From Guyparkeria hydrothermalis (lineage in GTDB: Bacteria > Pseudomonadota > Gammaproteobacteria > Halothiobacillales > Halothiobacillaceae), in contig NZ_JAJSED010000001.1 of the NCBI RefSeq assembly GCF_023555385.1, forward strand, positions 1,054,001 to 1,118,000: 64,000 bases of DNA, in the 5' to 3' direction. The position numbers were made by a program, and so were the translations under genes. Below are positions 49,139-60,059 of the stretch, piece after piece. A model generated the notes under the pieces. It did not search any database, was not told where the DNA came from, and was given only the letters and a program-made list of their open reading frames with translations. Positions within the stretch are counted from its first letter, which is position 1, and the number at the start of each line of letters is the position of its first letter.

Positions 49139-50431
49139 TCAGCCCTGCGGGTTCATCAGTTCCTTGAACGGAACCTTCTTCTCGCTGACCTTGGCCTTGC
49201 CAAGAATATGCTCGACCGCCTGTTCTTCAAGGACGACGGTACGGGCATTGCTCATCATCTGATGATCGCCCTTGTAGTGGGCAACGACCTGATCCGGCTC
49301 GTCGTAGGCCGAGGCGACTTCGTTGATGAAGTCGTCAACGCGCTTGTCGTCCGGCTTGAGGTCGGCGTCCTTGACGACTTCCATGATAACCAGACCCATG
49401 CGGACGCGCTTCTCCGCCTGCTCGTTGAACAGGGACGGGTCAAGCTTGCTGGCGTCAGCCTGCGGCATCTGGTTGCGGACGAACTGGTCGCGCATTGACT
49501 TGGCCTCTTCCTCGACCAGCGATGCCGGCACGTCGAACTCCAGCGACTCGGTCAGCGCCTCGATGGTGCGGTCCTTGTTGCGGCGACGCGAGGTCTGCTT
49601 GAGCTCGCGCTCCATGTTCTCGCGCACGTCCTCGCGCAGCTTGTCGGCCGAATCGGCACCGAACTGCTTGGCGAACTCGTCGTCGACTTCCGGCAGCACC
49701 TGCTCCTCGACTTTGGTCGCCTCGATTTCGAACTCGGCGGTCTTGCCGGCGAGATGCTCGGCCTGGTAGTCCTCCGGGAAGTTCACCTCGATGGTGACCG
49801 GCTTGCCCGGCTTGATACCCTTCAGGCCCTTCTCGAACTCCGGCAGCATCTGGCCTTCGCCGATGATGACCTCGACGTCCTCGGCCGAACCGCCCTCGAA
49901 CGCCTCGCCGTCGATCTTGCCGACGAAGTTGATGGTGACCTTCTCGCCCTTGCGCGCCATGTGACGCACGGTCTTCCAGGACGCGTGCTGCTTGCGCAGG
50001 GTGTCGATCATCTCGTCGACGTCCTCGTCACCCACTTCGCTGGTCAGGGTCTCGACCTTGAGCTTGGACATGTCGCCCAGCTCGATCTCCGGGTAGACCT
50101 CGACCGCGGCGGTGAACTTGAGGTCCTCGCCTTGCTTGTTGTTCTCGATCGACTCGATGCTCGGCTGGCCGGCGACGCGCAGGTCGTTCTCTTCGACCGC
50201 CTTCTGGAAGCTCTGGCCCATGATGTCGCCGATGACGTCATCACGAACGCGGGCGGCGTACTGCATCCGGATGACCGACAGCGGCGCCTTGCCCGGACGG
50301 AAACCGTCGATGCGCACGCGACCACGCATGTCCTTCAGGCGCTTCTCGACCTGCTCGTCGATCTCGTTGGCGGGAACTTCGATCGCCAGGCGGCGGGTCA
50401 GGCCGTCGGCCGGCTGCAATTCAACCTGCAT
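49139..50431 (-). CDS. tig: trigger factor
   Basis: A 430-residue ribosome-bound chaperone and peptidyl-prolyl isomerase. The N-terminal domain carries the ribosome-docking motif GFRPGKAPLSVIRMQYA; the FKBP domain (about 155-240) has GEKVTINFVGKIDGEAFEGG; the helical C-terminal arms follow. Length equals the usual 430-435. First gene of tig-clpP-clpX-lon-hupB-ppiD. Confidence 0.98.
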   Translation of the reverse strand: MQVELQPADGLTRRLAIEVPANEIDEQVEKRLKDMRGRVRIDGFRPGKAPLSVIRMQYAARVRDDVIGDIMGQSFQKAVEENDLRVAGQPSIESIENNKQGEDLKFTAAVEVYPEIELGDMSKLKVETLTSEVGDEDVDEMIDTLRKQHASWKTVRHMARKGEKVTINFVGKIDGEAFEGGSAEDVEVIIGEGQMLPEFEKGLKGIKPGKPVTIEVNFPEDYQAEHLAGKTAEFEIEATKVEEQVLPEVDDEFAKQFGADSADKLREDVRENMERELKQTSRRRNKDRTIEALTESLEFDVPASLVEEEAKSMRDQFVRNQMPQADASKLDPSLFNEQAEKRVRMGLVIMEVVKDADLKPDDKRVDDFINEVASAYDEPDQVVAHYKGDHQMMSNARTVVLEEQAVEHILGKAKVSEKKVPFKELMNPQG

Positions 50432-50473
50432 GGATGCGATACCTCAAAAAAACGAATGTCTGTGGTGTTGCTG

Positions 50474-50497
50474 GCCCTGCCGGCACGCCGGCAGGGC
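50474..50497 (-). terminator. hairpin between tRNA-Leu and tig
   Basis: GCCCTGCCGG pairs with CCGGCAGGGC around CACG. It lies just past the tRNA 3' end on the - strand. Without a T-run it is at best a weak terminator or a processing block. Confidence 0.4.
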
Positions 50498-50511
50498 TCA
50501 TGTTCGGGATC

Positions 50512-50596
50512 TGGTGCGAGAGGAGAGACTCGAACTCTCACGCCGTCAGGCGCTGGCACCTAAAGCCAGTGCGTCTACCAATTCCGCCACTCTCGC
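50512..50596 (-). tRNA. tRNA-Leu (anticodon TAG)
   Basis: On the - strand this 85-nt class II tRNA starts GCGAGAGTGGCGGAATTGG and ends TCTCGCACCA. The anticodon stem CTGGC/GCCAG holds the loop TTTAGGT, so the anticodon is TAG. A long variable arm (GCGCCTGACGGCGT) confirms a leucine-type tRNA, and CCA is encoded. Located upstream of tig. Confidence 0.97.
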
Positions 50597-50649
50597 TGGC
50601 TAGGGAAGCTGGGCACGAAGGCGCACTTCCCTGACGGTCAAAGCCGGGC

Positions 50650-50677
50650 AGTATACCGGAGCCGAGGGCGCGCCCAA
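50650..50677 (-). promoter_or_regulatory. probable promoter of tRNA-Leu
   Basis: On the - strand TTGGGC (50672-50677) and TATACT (50650-50655) lie 16 bp apart, about 55 bp before the tRNA 5' end. It may also drive tig by read-through. Confidence 0.65.
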
Positions 50678-50717
50678 AGCAGGCCACCCAAACGCGCACC
50701 GGACGGGCCCGGCCAAT

Positions 50718-52073
50718 TCAGAACGGCATGCCGGGCATGCGCCCCTTCATGGCGCGCATCATCTTCTTCATGCCGCCGCCGGAAAGCTTCTTCATCATGT
50801 CGCGCATGTCGCGGTACTGCTTGAGCAGGCGGTTGACGTCCTGCACCTGCATGCCCGAGCCGTTCGCGATGCGACGCTTGCGCGAGCCCTTGATGATGTC
50901 CGGGCGCTGACGCTCGCCGGGGGTCATCGAGTCGATGATGGCGATCATGCGCTTGATGTCCTTGTCGTCGATGTGCTTCTGCGCATCGGCGCCCAGCTTG
51001 CCCATGCCGGGCAGCTTGTCCATCAGTCCGCCCATGCCGCCCATCTTCAGCATCTGGCTGAACTGGTCGCGCATGTCCTCGAGCGTGAAGCCCTTGCCGG
51101 AACGAACCTTGTCCGCCAGCGCCTTGGCTTTGTCGGCGTCGACCGTCTCCTGGGCCTGCTCGACCAGCGAGACCACGTCGCCCATGCCGAGGATGCGCGA
51201 GGCGATCCGATCCGGGTGAAATGGCTCAAGGGCGTCGAGCTTCTCGCCGACACCGAGGAACTTGATCGGCTTGCCGGTGACCTGCCGGACCGACAGTGCG
51301 GCACCGCCGCGGGCATCGCCGTCGGCCTTGGTCAGGATCACGCCGGTCAGCGGCAGCTGCTCGTGGAAGGCCTGGGCGGTGTTGGCCGCATCCTGACCGG
51401 TCATCGAGTCGACGACGAACAAGGTCTCGATCGGATCGACCGCACCGTGGATACGGGCGACCTCGCCCATCATCTCCTCGTCGACGTGCAGGCGACCGGC
51501 GGTATCGACGATCAACACGTCGTAGAACTTGAGCTCCGCCTCGGCGCGGGCGGCCTTGGCGATCTCGACCGGATCCTGATCGCTCGACGAAGGGAAGAAG
51601 TCGACGCCGACCTGCTTGGCCACCGTCTCGAGCTGGTCGATCGCCGCCGGACGATAGACGTCCGAGGAAACCACCAGCACCTTCTTTTTCTGATTCTTCT
51701 TCAGCCAGCGACCGAGCTTGCCCGCCGTGGTCGTCTTGCCCGCGCCCTGCAGGCCGGCCATCAGGATGACCGCCGGCGGACGGGCGGCGAGATCGAGCTC
51801 GGCGTTCTCCGAGCCCATCAGGCGGGTCAGCTCGTCGTTGACGATCTTGACGAACACCTGGCCCGGCTGGAGGCTCTTGGCCACCTCGGCGCCAACCGCC
51901 CGCTCGCGCACGTCCTTGATGAACTCGCGCACCACCGGCAGGGCCACGTCGGCCTCCAGCAGTGCCATGCGCACCTCGCGCAGGGCATCCTTGATGTTGT
52001 CCTCGGTCAGTCGCCCCTGGCCCTTGAGGCCGTCGAGCAATCCGCCGAGTCGCTTGGAAAGATTGTCAAACAT
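50718..52073 (-). CDS. ffh: signal recognition particle protein Ffh
   Basis: A 451-residue SRP54 protein. The N and G domains contain GLQGAGKTTTAGKLG, VDTAGRLHVDEEM and TKADGDARGGAA; the Met-rich M domain (about 300-451) ends in MKKLSGGGMKKMMRAMKGRMPGMPF and binds 4.5S RNA and signal sequences. It targets inner-membrane proteins co-translationally. A 51-bp gap separates it from typA upstream. Confidence 0.98.
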   Translation of the reverse strand: MFDNLSKRLGGLLDGLKGQGRLTEDNIKDALREVRMALLEADVALPVVREFIKDVRERAVGAEVAKSLQPGQVFVKIVNDELTRLMGSENAELDLAARPPAVILMAGLQGAGKTTTAGKLGRWLKKNQKKKVLVVSSDVYRPAAIDQLETVAKQVGVDFFPSSSDQDPVEIAKAARAEAELKFYDVLIVDTAGRLHVDEEMMGEVARIHGAVDPIETLFVVDSMTGQDAANTAQAFHEQLPLTGVILTKADGDARGGAALSVRQVTGKPIKFLGVGEKLDALEPFHPDRIASRILGMGDVVSLVEQAQETVDADKAKALADKVRSGKGFTLEDMRDQFSQMLKMGGMGGLMDKLPGMGKLGADAQKHIDDKDIKRMIAIIDSMTPGERQRPDIIKGSRKRRIANGSGMQVQDVNRLLKQYRDMRDMMKKLSGGGMKKMMRAMKGRMPGMPF

Positions 52074-52124
52074 CGCTTGCCACTCTCATCCCGATGCGCC
52101 ACCGGTCTTCCGACCGGCTGCCCC

Positions 52125-53957
52125 TTAGGAGGCGGCGCGGCTGGCGCGCTTGCGCTCGTTCTCGGTCAGGTGCTTCTTGCGAATCCGGATGGATTCCGGG
52201 GTGACCTCGACCAGCTCGTCATCATCGATGAACTCCAGCGCCTGCTCAAGCGTGTAGCGCTCCGGCGGGGTCAGGGTCAGCGCCTCGTCGGTACCGGCGG
52301 CACGGACGTTGGTCAGCTTCTTGCCCTTGAGCACGTTGACGGTCAGGTCGTTGTCGCGGGCGTGGATACCGACCACCTGGCCCTCATAGACCTCATCGCC
52401 GTGGCCGATCATCAGGCGACCGCGGTCCTGCAGGTTGAACAGGGCGTAGGCGAGCGCCTTGCCGGTCTCGGAGGCGATCAGTACGCCGTTGATGCGCTGG
52501 CCGACCATGCCCGGCTGGTACTTGCCGTAGTGGTCGAACACCGAGAACATCAGGCCGGTGCCCTGGGTCGCGGTCAGGAACTCGGTGCGGAAGCCGATCA
52601 GGCCACGCGACGGGATGATGAACTCGAGGCGCACGCGGCCCTGGCCGTCCGGCTCCATGTTGCGCATCTCGCCGCGACGCAGGCCGAGCTTCTCCATCAC
52701 CGCGCCCTGGTGCTGCTCCTCGATGTCGACGACCAGCTGCTCGTAGGGCTCCTGCTTCTCGCCGTCGACCTCGCGGACGATGACCTCCGGTCGGGAGACG
52801 CCCAGCTCGTAGCCCTCGCGGCGCATGTTCTCGATCAGCACCGACAGGTGCAGCTCGCCGCGGCCGGAGACGCGGAACTTGTCCGGGTCGTCGAGCTGCT
52901 CGACGCGCAGGGCCACGTTGTGGACCAGCTCGCGGTCGAGGCGCTCGCGGATCTGACGACTGGTGAGGAACTTGCCCTCGCGACCGGCGAACGGCGAGGT
53001 GTTGACTTGGAAGGTCATCGAGACGGTCGGCTCGTCGACGGTCAGTGCCGGCAGCGCCTCGACGGCCTCCGGGTCACAGAGCGTGTCGGAGATGTAGAGC
53101 GGATCGATACCCGAGAAGGCGATGATGTCGCCGGCCTGGGCGGAATCGACCTCGACGCGGTCCAGACCGTGGAAGCCCATGATCTGCAGGACGCGGCCGT
53201 TGCGTACCTCGCCGTCGCGACCGACGACCTTCACCGACGTGTTGGTCGAGACCTTGCCGCGCTTGATCCGGCCGACGCCGATGACGCCGACATAGGAGTT
53301 GTAATCGAGGCTCGAGACCTGCAGCTGGAACGGGCCGTCCGGATCGACGTCCGGGGCCGGAACGCGCTCGGCGATCGCCTCGAACAGCGGAGTCATGTCG
53401 CCCTCGCGGACGTTCTCGTCCAGGCTGGCGTAGCCGTTCAGGGCCGAGGCGTAGACGATCGGGAAGTCGAGCTGGTCGTCGGTCGCGCCCAGGCGGTCGA
53501 ACAGGTCGAACACCTCATTGATGACCCAGTCCGGACGCGCGCCCGGACGATCGATCTTGTTGATGACCACGATCGGCTTGAGGCCGTGCTCGAAGGCCTT
53601 CTGCGTGACGAAGCGCGTCTGCGGCATCGGGCCGTCGACCGCGTCGACCAGCAGCAGCACGGAGTCGACCATCGACATGACCCGCTCGACCTCGCCGCCG
53701 AAGTCGGCGTGGCCCGGGGTGTCGACGATGTTGATGCGCCAGTCCTGTCCCTCGGGGGAGTGCCACTTGATCGCCGTGTTCTTGGCCAGGATCGTGATGC
53801 CCCGTTCCTTCTCGATCTGGTTGGAATCCATCACCCGGTCGCCGTGGTCGGCACGGGCATCGAGGGTGCCGGACTGCTGCAGGAGGCGGTCGACCAGCGT
53901 GGTCTTGCCGTGGTCAACGTGGGCGATGATGGCGATATTACGGAGATTGGCGATCAC
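52125..53957 (-). CDS. typA: ribosome-associated GTPase TypA/BipA
   Basis: A 610-residue translational GTPase. GTG 53957 is chosen because it gives [21 protein letters not shown], matching the E. coli BipA start; the longer frame runs over the promoter. G motifs are [22 protein letters not shown] and NKIDRPGA. Domains III and V and the unique C-terminal domain follow. BipA assists 50S assembly and stress adaptation. A TATACT element at 53993-53998 (- strand) is a plausible -10. Confidence 0.97.
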   Translation of the reverse strand: MIANLRNIAIIAHVDHGKTTLVDRLLQQSGTLDARADHGDRVMDSNQIEKERGITILAKNTAIKWHSPEGQDWRINIVDTPGHADFGGEVERVMSMVDSVLLLVDAVDGPMPQTRFVTQKAFEHGLKPIVVINKIDRPGARPDWVINEVFDLFDRLGATDDQLDFPIVYASALNGYASLDENVREGDMTPLFEAIAERVPAPDVDPDGPFQLQVSSLDYNSYVGVIGVGRIKRGKVSTNTSVKVVGRDGEVRNGRVLQIMGFHGLDRVEVDSAQAGDIIAFSGIDPLYISDTLCDPEAVEALPALTVDEPTVSMTFQVNTSPFAGREGKFLTSRQIRERLDRELVHNVALRVEQLDDPDKFRVSGRGELHLSVLIENMRREGYELGVSRPEVIVREVDGEKQEPYEQLVVDIEEQHQGAVMEKLGLRRGEMRNMEPDGQGRVRLEFIIPSRGLIGFRTEFLTATQGTGLMFSVFDHYGKYQPGMVGQRINGVLIASETGKALAYALFNLQDRGRLMIGHGDEVYEGQVVGIHARDNDLTVNVLKGKKLTNVRAAGTDEALTLTPPERYTLEQALEFIDDDELVEVTPESIRIRKKHLTENERKRASRAAS

Positions 53958-54134
53958 GAAAAACGGTCCAAGGGATTGAAATAAGGGCGCGCAGTATAAA
54001 CACAATTGCCCTTCGGACCGAGGTGAATCTGGAAATCCATCGCCGAATCGGCTCTTCGTCGATGGTCCGTCGGTGGCGTCGGCCGGATGATAAAATGACC
54101 GTTACATTCATTCGACATGGCAAGAGGCGCTCCG

Positions 54135-55019
54135 ATGGCCGACCGGCTGGCTTTCACCAAGATGCAGGGACTGGGCAACGACTTCATGGTCATCGATGCC
54201 GTGAGTCAGAAGTTCCCGGTCGCGAAATGGCTGACCCCGGAGCGCATCCGTCGTTGGGCAGACCGCCATTTCGGCATCGGCTTCGACCAGCTGTTGCTGA
54301 TTGAACCGCCGGCCCGACGCCAGTCCGACTTTCGCTACCGCATCTTCAACGGTGACGGCAGCGAAGTGGAACAGTGCGGCAACGGCGCGCGCTGCTTCGC
54401 CCGGTTCGTCGCCGAACGCGGGCTGACCGATCGCCGCGAGATCCGGGTGCAGACCGCCGGCGGCCCGATCGTGCTGCACCTGACCGACGACGGCCAGGTC
54501 TGTGTCGACATGGGTCGACCGCGCTTCACCCCCGAGGAAATCCCGTTCAAGCCGCCGGTAACCGCGACCGGTTCGCCCTACACGCTGATGCTCAGTGGCC
54601 GGCCCGGCGGGCTCGACAAGGTCACCCTCGAGGCGGTCTCCATGGGCAACCCTCACGCGGTAATCCAGGTCGACGACGTGGACGCCTTCCCGGTGGAAGC
54701 GGTCGGCCCGGTGGTCGAATCCCATCCGGCCTTCCCGCGGCGGGTGAATGTCGGTTTTGTCGAACAGCAGGCCGACGACCACATCCGGCTGCGGGTTTAC
54801 GAGCGCGGCGCGGGCGAAACGCTGGCCTGCGGCACCGGAGCCTGCGCGGCAGTCGCTGCCGGCATCCGAGCCGATCGACTGCAGACCCCCTGCCGGGTGG
54901 ATCTGCCCGGCGGCACGCTGGTCATCGACTGGTCCGGCCGTGAGAGCGACACCTTGTTCATGACCGGTCCGGCCGAATTCGTCTTCGACGGCGAGGTGGT
55001 CGTCGAGTCAACTGACTGA
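54135..55019 (+). CDS. dapF: diaminopimelate epimerase
   Basis: A 294-residue DapF. The two catalytic cysteines are Cys81 in [13 protein letters not shown] and Cys232 in [24 protein letters not shown] at the start is diagnostic. It interconverts LL- and meso-diaminopimelate for lysine and peptidoglycan. ATG 54135 is preferred (AGAGG 7 nt upstream) over the in-frame ATG 54117, which has no site. First gene of the + strand cluster; GATAAAAT near 54090 may be its -10. Confidence 0.97.
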   Translation: MADRLAFTKMQGLGNDFMVIDAVSQKFPVAKWLTPERIRRWADRHFGIGFDQLLLIEPPARRQSDFRYRIFNGDGSEVEQCGNGARCFARFVAERGLTDRREIRVQTAGGPIVLHLTDDGQVCVDMGRPRFTPEEIPFKPPVTATGSPYTLMLSGRPGGLDKVTLEAVSMGNPHAVIQVDDVDAFPVEAVGPVVESHPAFPRRVNVGFVEQQADDHIRLRVYERGAGETLACGTGACAAVAAGIRADRLQTPCRVDLPGGTLVIDWSGRESDTLFMTGPAEFVFDGEVVVESTD

Positions 55020-55144
55020 CCCATGAGCAAGGATTGCCGCCGCGCCGGGGGGCGAGTAAGGTGGAACAAACGCCCGAAGAGGCGCTTGCCAACCGGACAC
55101 AGAACCCGGAACCAAACACCACGAACATCGCCAAGGGAAATCGC

Positions 55145-55846
55145 ATGAACGAGAACGCGGCCCTCGAACTTGCCGACACGGATGCCACCGCCGAATCTGG
55201 CGGGGAGAAACCTACCGCCGAAGCGGTGCTCGACTACCTCCGGGCCCACCCGGAGCTGTTCCTCGACCACCCGGAGATCCTCGACGCCGTCGAACTGCCT
55301 GGACCGCCGCAGCCGATCGTTTCGCTGCATCACTGGCAGCTGCGCCGCTGGCGCCATCGCGCCATGAGCCAGAAAAGCGCCCTCGACCAGCTCCACCAGG
55401 TGGCAGCCGACAATGCCGAGGCCGACCGCCTCCTGCACCGTTTCTGCCAGACGCTGCTCGGGGCGACCGACCGCTCCACCGCTACGCTGGAACGGCTGAT
55501 CGGTGAAACCTTCGAGGTCGACGCCTGCCGGGTGGCCCCGCTGAGCGAACTGGACGGTGAGACCCGTGGACAACTGGCCGGCTGGCTGGAGAACCCGGTG
55601 CCGCACTGCGGCCGGCTCCACGACACGGTCCGCGAGACACTCTTCGGCGACGCCCTGCCCCAGACCGGATCGGCGGCCCTGATCTCGGTCACAACCGACG
55701 GCGACGCCAGCGCGCGCTATATCGTCGCGCTTGGCCGCCGCCTGCCAGACGGCTTCAACCCGGCGCAGGGCACGCATTTCCTCGAGCAGATCGGTGAGCT
55801 TGCGGCAGCCTTCCTCAGCCCGTCGGCGGCAAAGGACAACGCCTGA
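55145..55846 (+). CDS. DUF484 family protein
   Basis: A 233-residue protein of the DUF484 (YigA) family. Its conserved start AEAVLDYLRAHPELFLDHPEILDAVELP, then SLHHWQLRRWR, precedes a coiled coil and a GAF-like C-terminal domain. It always lies between dapF and xerC in gammaproteobacteria, as here, yet its role is unknown. Met at 55145 (MNENAALEL) is chosen; upstream in-frame codons are low-complexity. Confidence 0.9.
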   Translation: MNENAALELADTDATAESGGEKPTAEAVLDYLRAHPELFLDHPEILDAVELPGPPQPIVSLHHWQLRRWRHRAMSQKSALDQLHQVAADNAEADRLLHRFCQTLLGATDRSTATLERLIGETFEVDACRVAPLSELDGETRGQLAGWLENPVPHCGRLHDTVRETLFGDALPQTGSAALISVTTDGDASARYIVALGRRLPDGFNPAQGTHFLEQIGELAAAFLSPSAAKDNA

Positions 55847-55853
55847 CCCACCC

Positions 55854-56837
55854 ATGGGCACCGCCCCGCTGACCACGGCCTTCGACCAGGCCGGCGAGGC
55901 GCTCGCCGCCGACCATCGCCTCAACCCGCTCACCCGTAAGGCCTATCAGGCCTCGTGGGCGCGGTTCCGGCGTTATCTCGACGAAAGGGACGTTTCCTCC
56001 ACCGAGGCGATCGACGACCGCTGCCTGCGCCGTTTTCTCGCCCAACTGTCCCGTGACGACCAGTCGCCCCGCTCCATCGCCCGCCATGTCAGCGCACTCA
56101 AGCGTCTGCTGCGATTCTGGCAACGGCTCGATATTCCCTTCACGGCCGATCCCTTGCTGCTCAAGGCCCCGCGCGCCCCGAAGCGCCTGCCGGACGCTCC
56201 GGACATCGAGACGGTGACGCGACTGCTCGACAGCGATCCGACCGAGAACAGCAACAACAAATCCTCACCCGCCGCCAGGCGTGCCGACGAGATCCGCCGC
56301 AGCCGGGACCACTGCCTGTTCGAGTGGCTCTACGGCAGTGGCCTGCGACTGGCCGAACTCGTGTCGCTCGACCTGACCGATATCGATCTGGCCGCCGGGC
56401 AGGCACGCGTTACCGGCAAGCGCGACAAGACCCGCATCGTGCCGGTAGGACGGGCAGCGGCTCGCGCCATGCGCGACTGGCTGTCACAACGGCGGCAATG
56501 GGACCGGCAGGGTTCTCCGGCCGTTTTCATCAGCGATCGCGGCCGGCGACTGTCGGCGCGCTCGGTGCAACTGCGCCTGAACCGCGCGAGTCGCCAGGCG
56601 GGCCTCGATGCCCCGCTGCATCCACACCAACTGCGCCACGCCTTCGCCACCCACGTGCTCGAGTCCTCAGGCGACCTGCGCGCCGTGCAGGAAATGCTCG
56701 GCCACGAAAGCCTGACGACCACGCAGATCTACACCCACCTCGACTTCCAGCATCTGATGAATGTCTACGAGCGCGCCCACCCACGAGCCGCCCGTCGAGA
56801 CAGCCAGTCCGAGCCGCCCGCCGACGATCAGGGTTGA
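55854..56837 (+). CDS. xerC: tyrosine recombinase XerC
   Basis: A 327-residue site-specific recombinase. Catalytic residues are Arg165 (YGSGLRLAEL), the HxxR pair His258 and Arg261 (HPHQLRHAFATH), His284 (GHESLTTTQ) and nucleophile Tyr293 (IYTHL). The N-terminal SAM-like core-binding domain covers 1-105. With XerD it resolves chromosome dimers at dif. The context dapF-DUF484-xerC identifies housekeeping XerC, not an island integrase. Slightly longer than E. coli XerC (298) owing to a loop with NSNNKSSPAARR. Confidence 0.96.
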   Translation: MGTAPLTTAFDQAGEALAADHRLNPLTRKAYQASWARFRRYLDERDVSSTEAIDDRCLRRFLAQLSRDDQSPRSIARHVSALKRLLRFWQRLDIPFTADPLLLKAPRAPKRLPDAPDIETVTRLLDSDPTENSNNKSSPAARRADEIRRSRDHCLFEWLYGSGLRLAELVSLDLTDIDLAAGQARVTGKRDKTRIVPVGRAAARAMRDWLSQRRQWDRQGSPAVFISDRGRRLSARSVQLRLNRASRQAGLDAPLHPHQLRHAFATHVLESSGDLRAVQEMLGHESLTTTQIYTHLDFQHLMNVYERAHPRAARRDSQSEPPADDQG

Positions 56838-56958
56838 AAACCCGACCGGTCGCCTACACTGTCCCCGGTTCAGGCGCTCCGGCCCACACCACCTGTTGGA
56901 CCGGCACGACGCCCATCATCGACTCGCCTAACAATCAATCGGACCGACCCATAACTCC

Positions 56959-57507
56959 ATGGCTCATCACGACGAAACCCTTTACGGCACCACCATCCTC
57001 TGCCTGCGCAAGAACGGTCAGACCGTCATCGGCGGCGACGGCCAGGTCACGCTCGGCCATACCGTGGTCAAAGGCAACGCGCGCAAGGTGCGCACGCTCT
57101 ACAACGGGCAGGTGCTCGCCGGTTTCGCCGGCGCGACCGCGGATGCCTTCACCCTGTTCGAACGCTTCGAGGCCAAGCTGGAAAAATACAGCGGCAACCT
57201 GCTGCGCTCGGCCGTGGAGCTGGCCAAGGACTGGCGCACCGACCGGATGATGCGCCGGCTCGAGGCGATGCTGGTGGTGGCCGACCGTGACGCCATGCTC
57301 ACCATCAGCGGCAACGGCGACGTGATCGAGCCGGAGGATTCGCTGATTGCGATCGGCTCCGGCGGCGCCTACGCCCAGTCGGCAGCCACCGCCCTGATGC
57401 GCCACTCGGAACTCCCCGCGCGGGAGACCGTCGAGACGGCACTGCACATTGCCGGCGATATCTGCATCTACACCAATCACAAGCTCACCATCGAAGAACT
57501 CGACTGA
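56959..57507 (+). CDS. hslV: ATP-dependent protease subunit HslV
   Basis: A 182-residue proteasome-like peptidase. The mature N-terminal Thr is in [10 protein letters not shown], preceded by a nine- or ten-residue propeptide that is trimmed off. [21 protein letters not shown] is family-typical. It forms a double hexamer with HslU. Its TGA overlaps the hslU ATG by one base. A 121-bp gap from xerC holds no clear heat-shock promoter. Confidence 0.97.
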   Translation: MAHHDETLYGTTILCLRKNGQTVIGGDGQVTLGHTVVKGNARKVRTLYNGQVLAGFAGATADAFTLFERFEAKLEKYSGNLLRSAVELAKDWRTDRMMRRLEAMLVVADRDAMLTISGNGDVIEPEDSLIAIGSGGAYAQSAATALMRHSELPARETVETALHIAGDICIYTNHKLTIEELD

Positions 57508-58838
57508 TGAACCTGACACCGACCCAGATCGTCTCGGAACTCGACAAGCACATCGTCGGCCAGAACGCCGCCAAGAAGGCGGTGGCCATCGCCCTGCGGA
57601 ACCGCTGGCGCCGCCAGCAGGTCGACGAGCCGCTCAAGAGCGAGATCACGCCCAAGAACATCCTCATGATCGGCCCGACCGGCGTGGGCAAGACCGAGAT
57701 TGCCCGCCGTCTGGCCAAGCTCGCCAACGCGCCGTTCCTGAAGATCGAGGCGACCAAGTTCACCGAGGTGGGCTACGTCGGCCGTGACGTCGAATCGATG
57801 ATCCGCGACCTGGCCGAGTACGCACTGAAGATGGTGCGCCAGGAGGCCATGGCCGAGGTCAAGGATCGGGCCAAGGTGGCCGCCGAGGATCGCGTGCTCG
57901 ACGCCCTGCTGCCTGCTCCGCGGGATCCGTGGCAAAGCGACGACAGCCACGGCGAGGAGGCCTACCGCAGCACCCGCGAGAAATTCCGCGACAAGATCCG
58001 CCGCGGCGAGCTCGACGAGCGCGAGGTGGAGATCGAACTGCGCCAGGCACCGGCCGGCATCGACGTGATGACCCCGCCGGGCATGGAGGAAATGGCCAGC
58101 CAGCTGCGCTCGGTCTTCCAGAACATGGGGCAGGACAAGACTCAGACCCGACGCATGACGGTCGCCGAGGCCCTCGCCGCGCTGACCGAGGAAGAGGCGG
58201 CCAACCTCATCAACGAAGAGGAGATCCGCGCCGAGGCGGCCGAGCGCGTCGAGCAGAACGGCATTGTCTTCATCGACGAGATCGACAAGGTCGCCAAGCG
58301 CGCCGAGCACGGCGGTGGCGAGGTCTCCCGCGAGGGCGTGCAGCGCGACATGCTGCCGCTTATCGAGGGCTCGACCGTCAACACCAAGGTGGGCATGGTG
58401 CGCACCGACCACATCCTGTTCATCGCTTCGGGCGCCTTCCACGTCGCCAGCCCCTCGGACCTGATTCCGGAACTGCAGGGCCGGCTGCCGATTCGCGTCG
58501 AACTGCAGGCGCTGTCCAGCGACGACTTCGTGCGCATCCTGACCGAGCCCGATGCCGCGCTCACACGCCAACACACCGCCCTGCTGTCCGCCGATGGCCT
58601 CTCGATCGACTTCACCGACGATGCCATCCGACGGATCGCCGAGATCGCCTTCGAGGTGAACCACCGCACCGAGAACATCGGGGCCCGGCGCCTGCACACG
58701 GTCATGGAGCACCTGCTCGAGGATCTGAGCTTCGAGGCCGACGGCGAGTCCAAGACCCTGACGCTGGACGCGGACTTCGTCGAGGAGCGCCTGGGCGAGC
58801 TGGCGCGCGACGAAGACCTGAGCCGCTACATCCTGTAA
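57507..58838 (+). CDS. hslU: ATP-dependent protease ATPase subunit HslU
   Basis: A 443-residue AAA+ unfoldase, the same length as E. coli HslU. Walker A is [15 protein letters not shown]; Walker B is IVFIDEIDK; the inserted I domain spans about 110-240; sensor-2 [12 protein letters not shown] and the C-terminal [13 protein letters not shown], which docks on HslV, are intact. Confidence 0.98.
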   Translation: MNLTPTQIVSELDKHIVGQNAAKKAVAIALRNRWRRQQVDEPLKSEITPKNILMIGPTGVGKTEIARRLAKLANAPFLKIEATKFTEVGYVGRDVESMIRDLAEYALKMVRQEAMAEVKDRAKVAAEDRVLDALLPAPRDPWQSDDSHGEEAYRSTREKFRDKIRRGELDEREVEIELRQAPAGIDVMTPPGMEEMASQLRSVFQNMGQDKTQTRRMTVAEALAALTEEEAANLINEEEIRAEAAERVEQNGIVFIDEIDKVAKRAEHGGGEVSREGVQRDMLPLIEGSTVNTKVGMVRTDHILFIASGAFHVASPSDLIPELQGRLPIRVELQALSSDDFVRILTEPDAALTRQHTALLSADGLSIDFTDDAIRRIAEIAFEVNHRTENIGARRLHTVMEHLLEDLSFEADGESKTLTLDADFVEERLGELARDEDLSRYIL

Positions 58839-58851
58839 GTCGAGGCACGCC

Positions 58852-59280
58852 ATGGCAGACAACCACCCCGCCCCGCGCCAGATCCGTCTGGGCAAGGACC
58901 GCCGCTCGCTGAGCCTCGTCTTCCCCGACGGGGCCGCCTTCGATCTCTCCGCCGAGTACCTGCGTGTATTCAGCCCATCGGCGGAGGTGCGCGGTCACGG
59001 CGGCGGCGAGATGATGCTGGTGCTCGGCAAGGAGCAGGTGAAGATTCTCGATGTGCAACCGGTGGGCCGGTACGCAGTCAAACTCGTGTTCGACGACGGC
59101 CACGACAGCGGTCTGTACGACTGGGGGCTGCTGCGCGAGCTGGGCGATCGGCGCGAGGGGAACTGGACCTATTACCTCGACCGACTGGCATCCGCCGGCA
59201 TCGAGCGCAACCCGGATCGTGAGGAACCGGCCGGGCCGTACGATGTATTATCGTCATCGAAACCGGCCAAGCCGGACTGA
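58852..59280 (+). CDS. DUF971 (gamma-butyrobetaine hydroxylase-like N-terminal) protein
   Basis: A 142-residue protein with the DUF971 core: [29 protein letters not shown], then [27 protein letters not shown]. This small domain matches the N-terminal domain of gamma-butyrobetaine dioxygenase and, as a stand-alone protein, is linked by location to Fe-S or ubiquinone genes. Function unproven. Lies 13 bp after hslU and 35 bp before ubiE. Confidence 0.9.
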   Translation: MADNHPAPRQIRLGKDRRSLSLVFPDGAAFDLSAEYLRVFSPSAEVRGHGGGEMMLVLGKEQVKILDVQPVGRYAVKLVFDDGHDSGLYDWGLLRELGDRREGNWTYYLDRLASAGIERNPDREEPAGPYDVLSSSKPAKPD

Positions 59281-59315
59281 ATCGAGACCCCGTTTCCCTG
59301 ACGAGAGAGCCGACC

Positions 59316-60059
59316 ATGACCGAGAAGACGCACTTTGGCTACCGGGAAGTCCCCCGTGAGGAAAAGTCCCGGCTGGTGGGGTCGGTCTTCGATTCGGTCG
59401 CCGGCCGCTATGACCTGATGAACGATGCCATGTCGTTCGGCATCCACCGACTGTGGAAACGGGTGGCGCTCGAATACACCGGCCTCAAGCGTGGCGGCCA
59501 GGCGCTCGACCTCGCCTCCGGCACCGGCGACCTCGCCGCGCGCATGGCACGCATCGTCGGCGACACCGGGCTGGTGGTGCTCTCGGACATCAATGCCAGC
59601 ATGCTCTCGATCGGCCGCGAAAAGCTCGACGAGCAAGGCATCTTCAACAACGTCGAGTACGGGCTGGCCAACGCCGAGGCCCTGCCCTTCGAGAGCAACC
59701 GCTTCGACTGCGTCACCATCGGCTTCGGCCTGCGCAACGTCACCGACAAGGCCCGAGCGCTTGCCGAGATGGCCCGCGTGGTCAAACCCGGTGGCCGGGT
59801 GGTGATCCTCGAGTTCTCCAAGCCGACCAGCCCGCTGGTCGAGCGCGTCTACGATGCCTACTCCTTCTCCGCGCTGCCGGTCATGGGCAAGCTACTGGCG
59901 AACGATGCCGACAGCTACCGCTACCTGGCCGAGTCGATCCGCATGCACCCGGACCAGGAGAACCTCGAGCAGATGATGCTCGACAACGGCTTCGACCACG
60001 TCGACGTCCACAACCTCACCTTCGGCGTGGTGGCCATCCACGTGGGCTTCAAGTTTTGA
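59316..60059 (+). CDS. ubiE: ubiquinone/menaquinone biosynthesis C-methyltransferase UbiE
   Basis: A 247-residue class I SAM methyltransferase. [42 protein letters not shown] opens it; motif I is [35 protein letters not shown] is the family's hallmark. It methylates demethylmenaquinol and the ubiquinone precursor. Typical length (251 in E. coli). Confidence 0.97.
   Translation: MTEKTHFGYREVPREEKSRLVGSVFDSVAGRYDLMNDAMSFGIHRLWKRVALEYTGLKRGGQALDLASGTGDLAARMARIVGDTGLVVLSDINASMLSIGREKLDEQGIFNNVEYGLANAEALPFESNRFDCVTIGFGLRNVTDKARALAEMARVVKPGGRVVILEFSKPTSPLVERVYDAYSFSALPVMGKLLANDADSYRYLAESIRMHPDQENLEQMMLDNGFDHVDVHNLTFGVVAIHVGFKF

Noticed and set aside
50973-53984. 1003-codon open frame on the + strand
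   Set aside because: It lies antisense to ffh and typA, both unmistakable. High GC content leaves the opposite strand free of stops; its product is low-complexity (Asp/Val/Leu/His-rich) with no domain.
55854-56837. xerC as an island integrase
   Set aside because: Its fixed place after dapF-DUF484 and before hslVU marks it as the housekeeping dimer-resolution recombinase.
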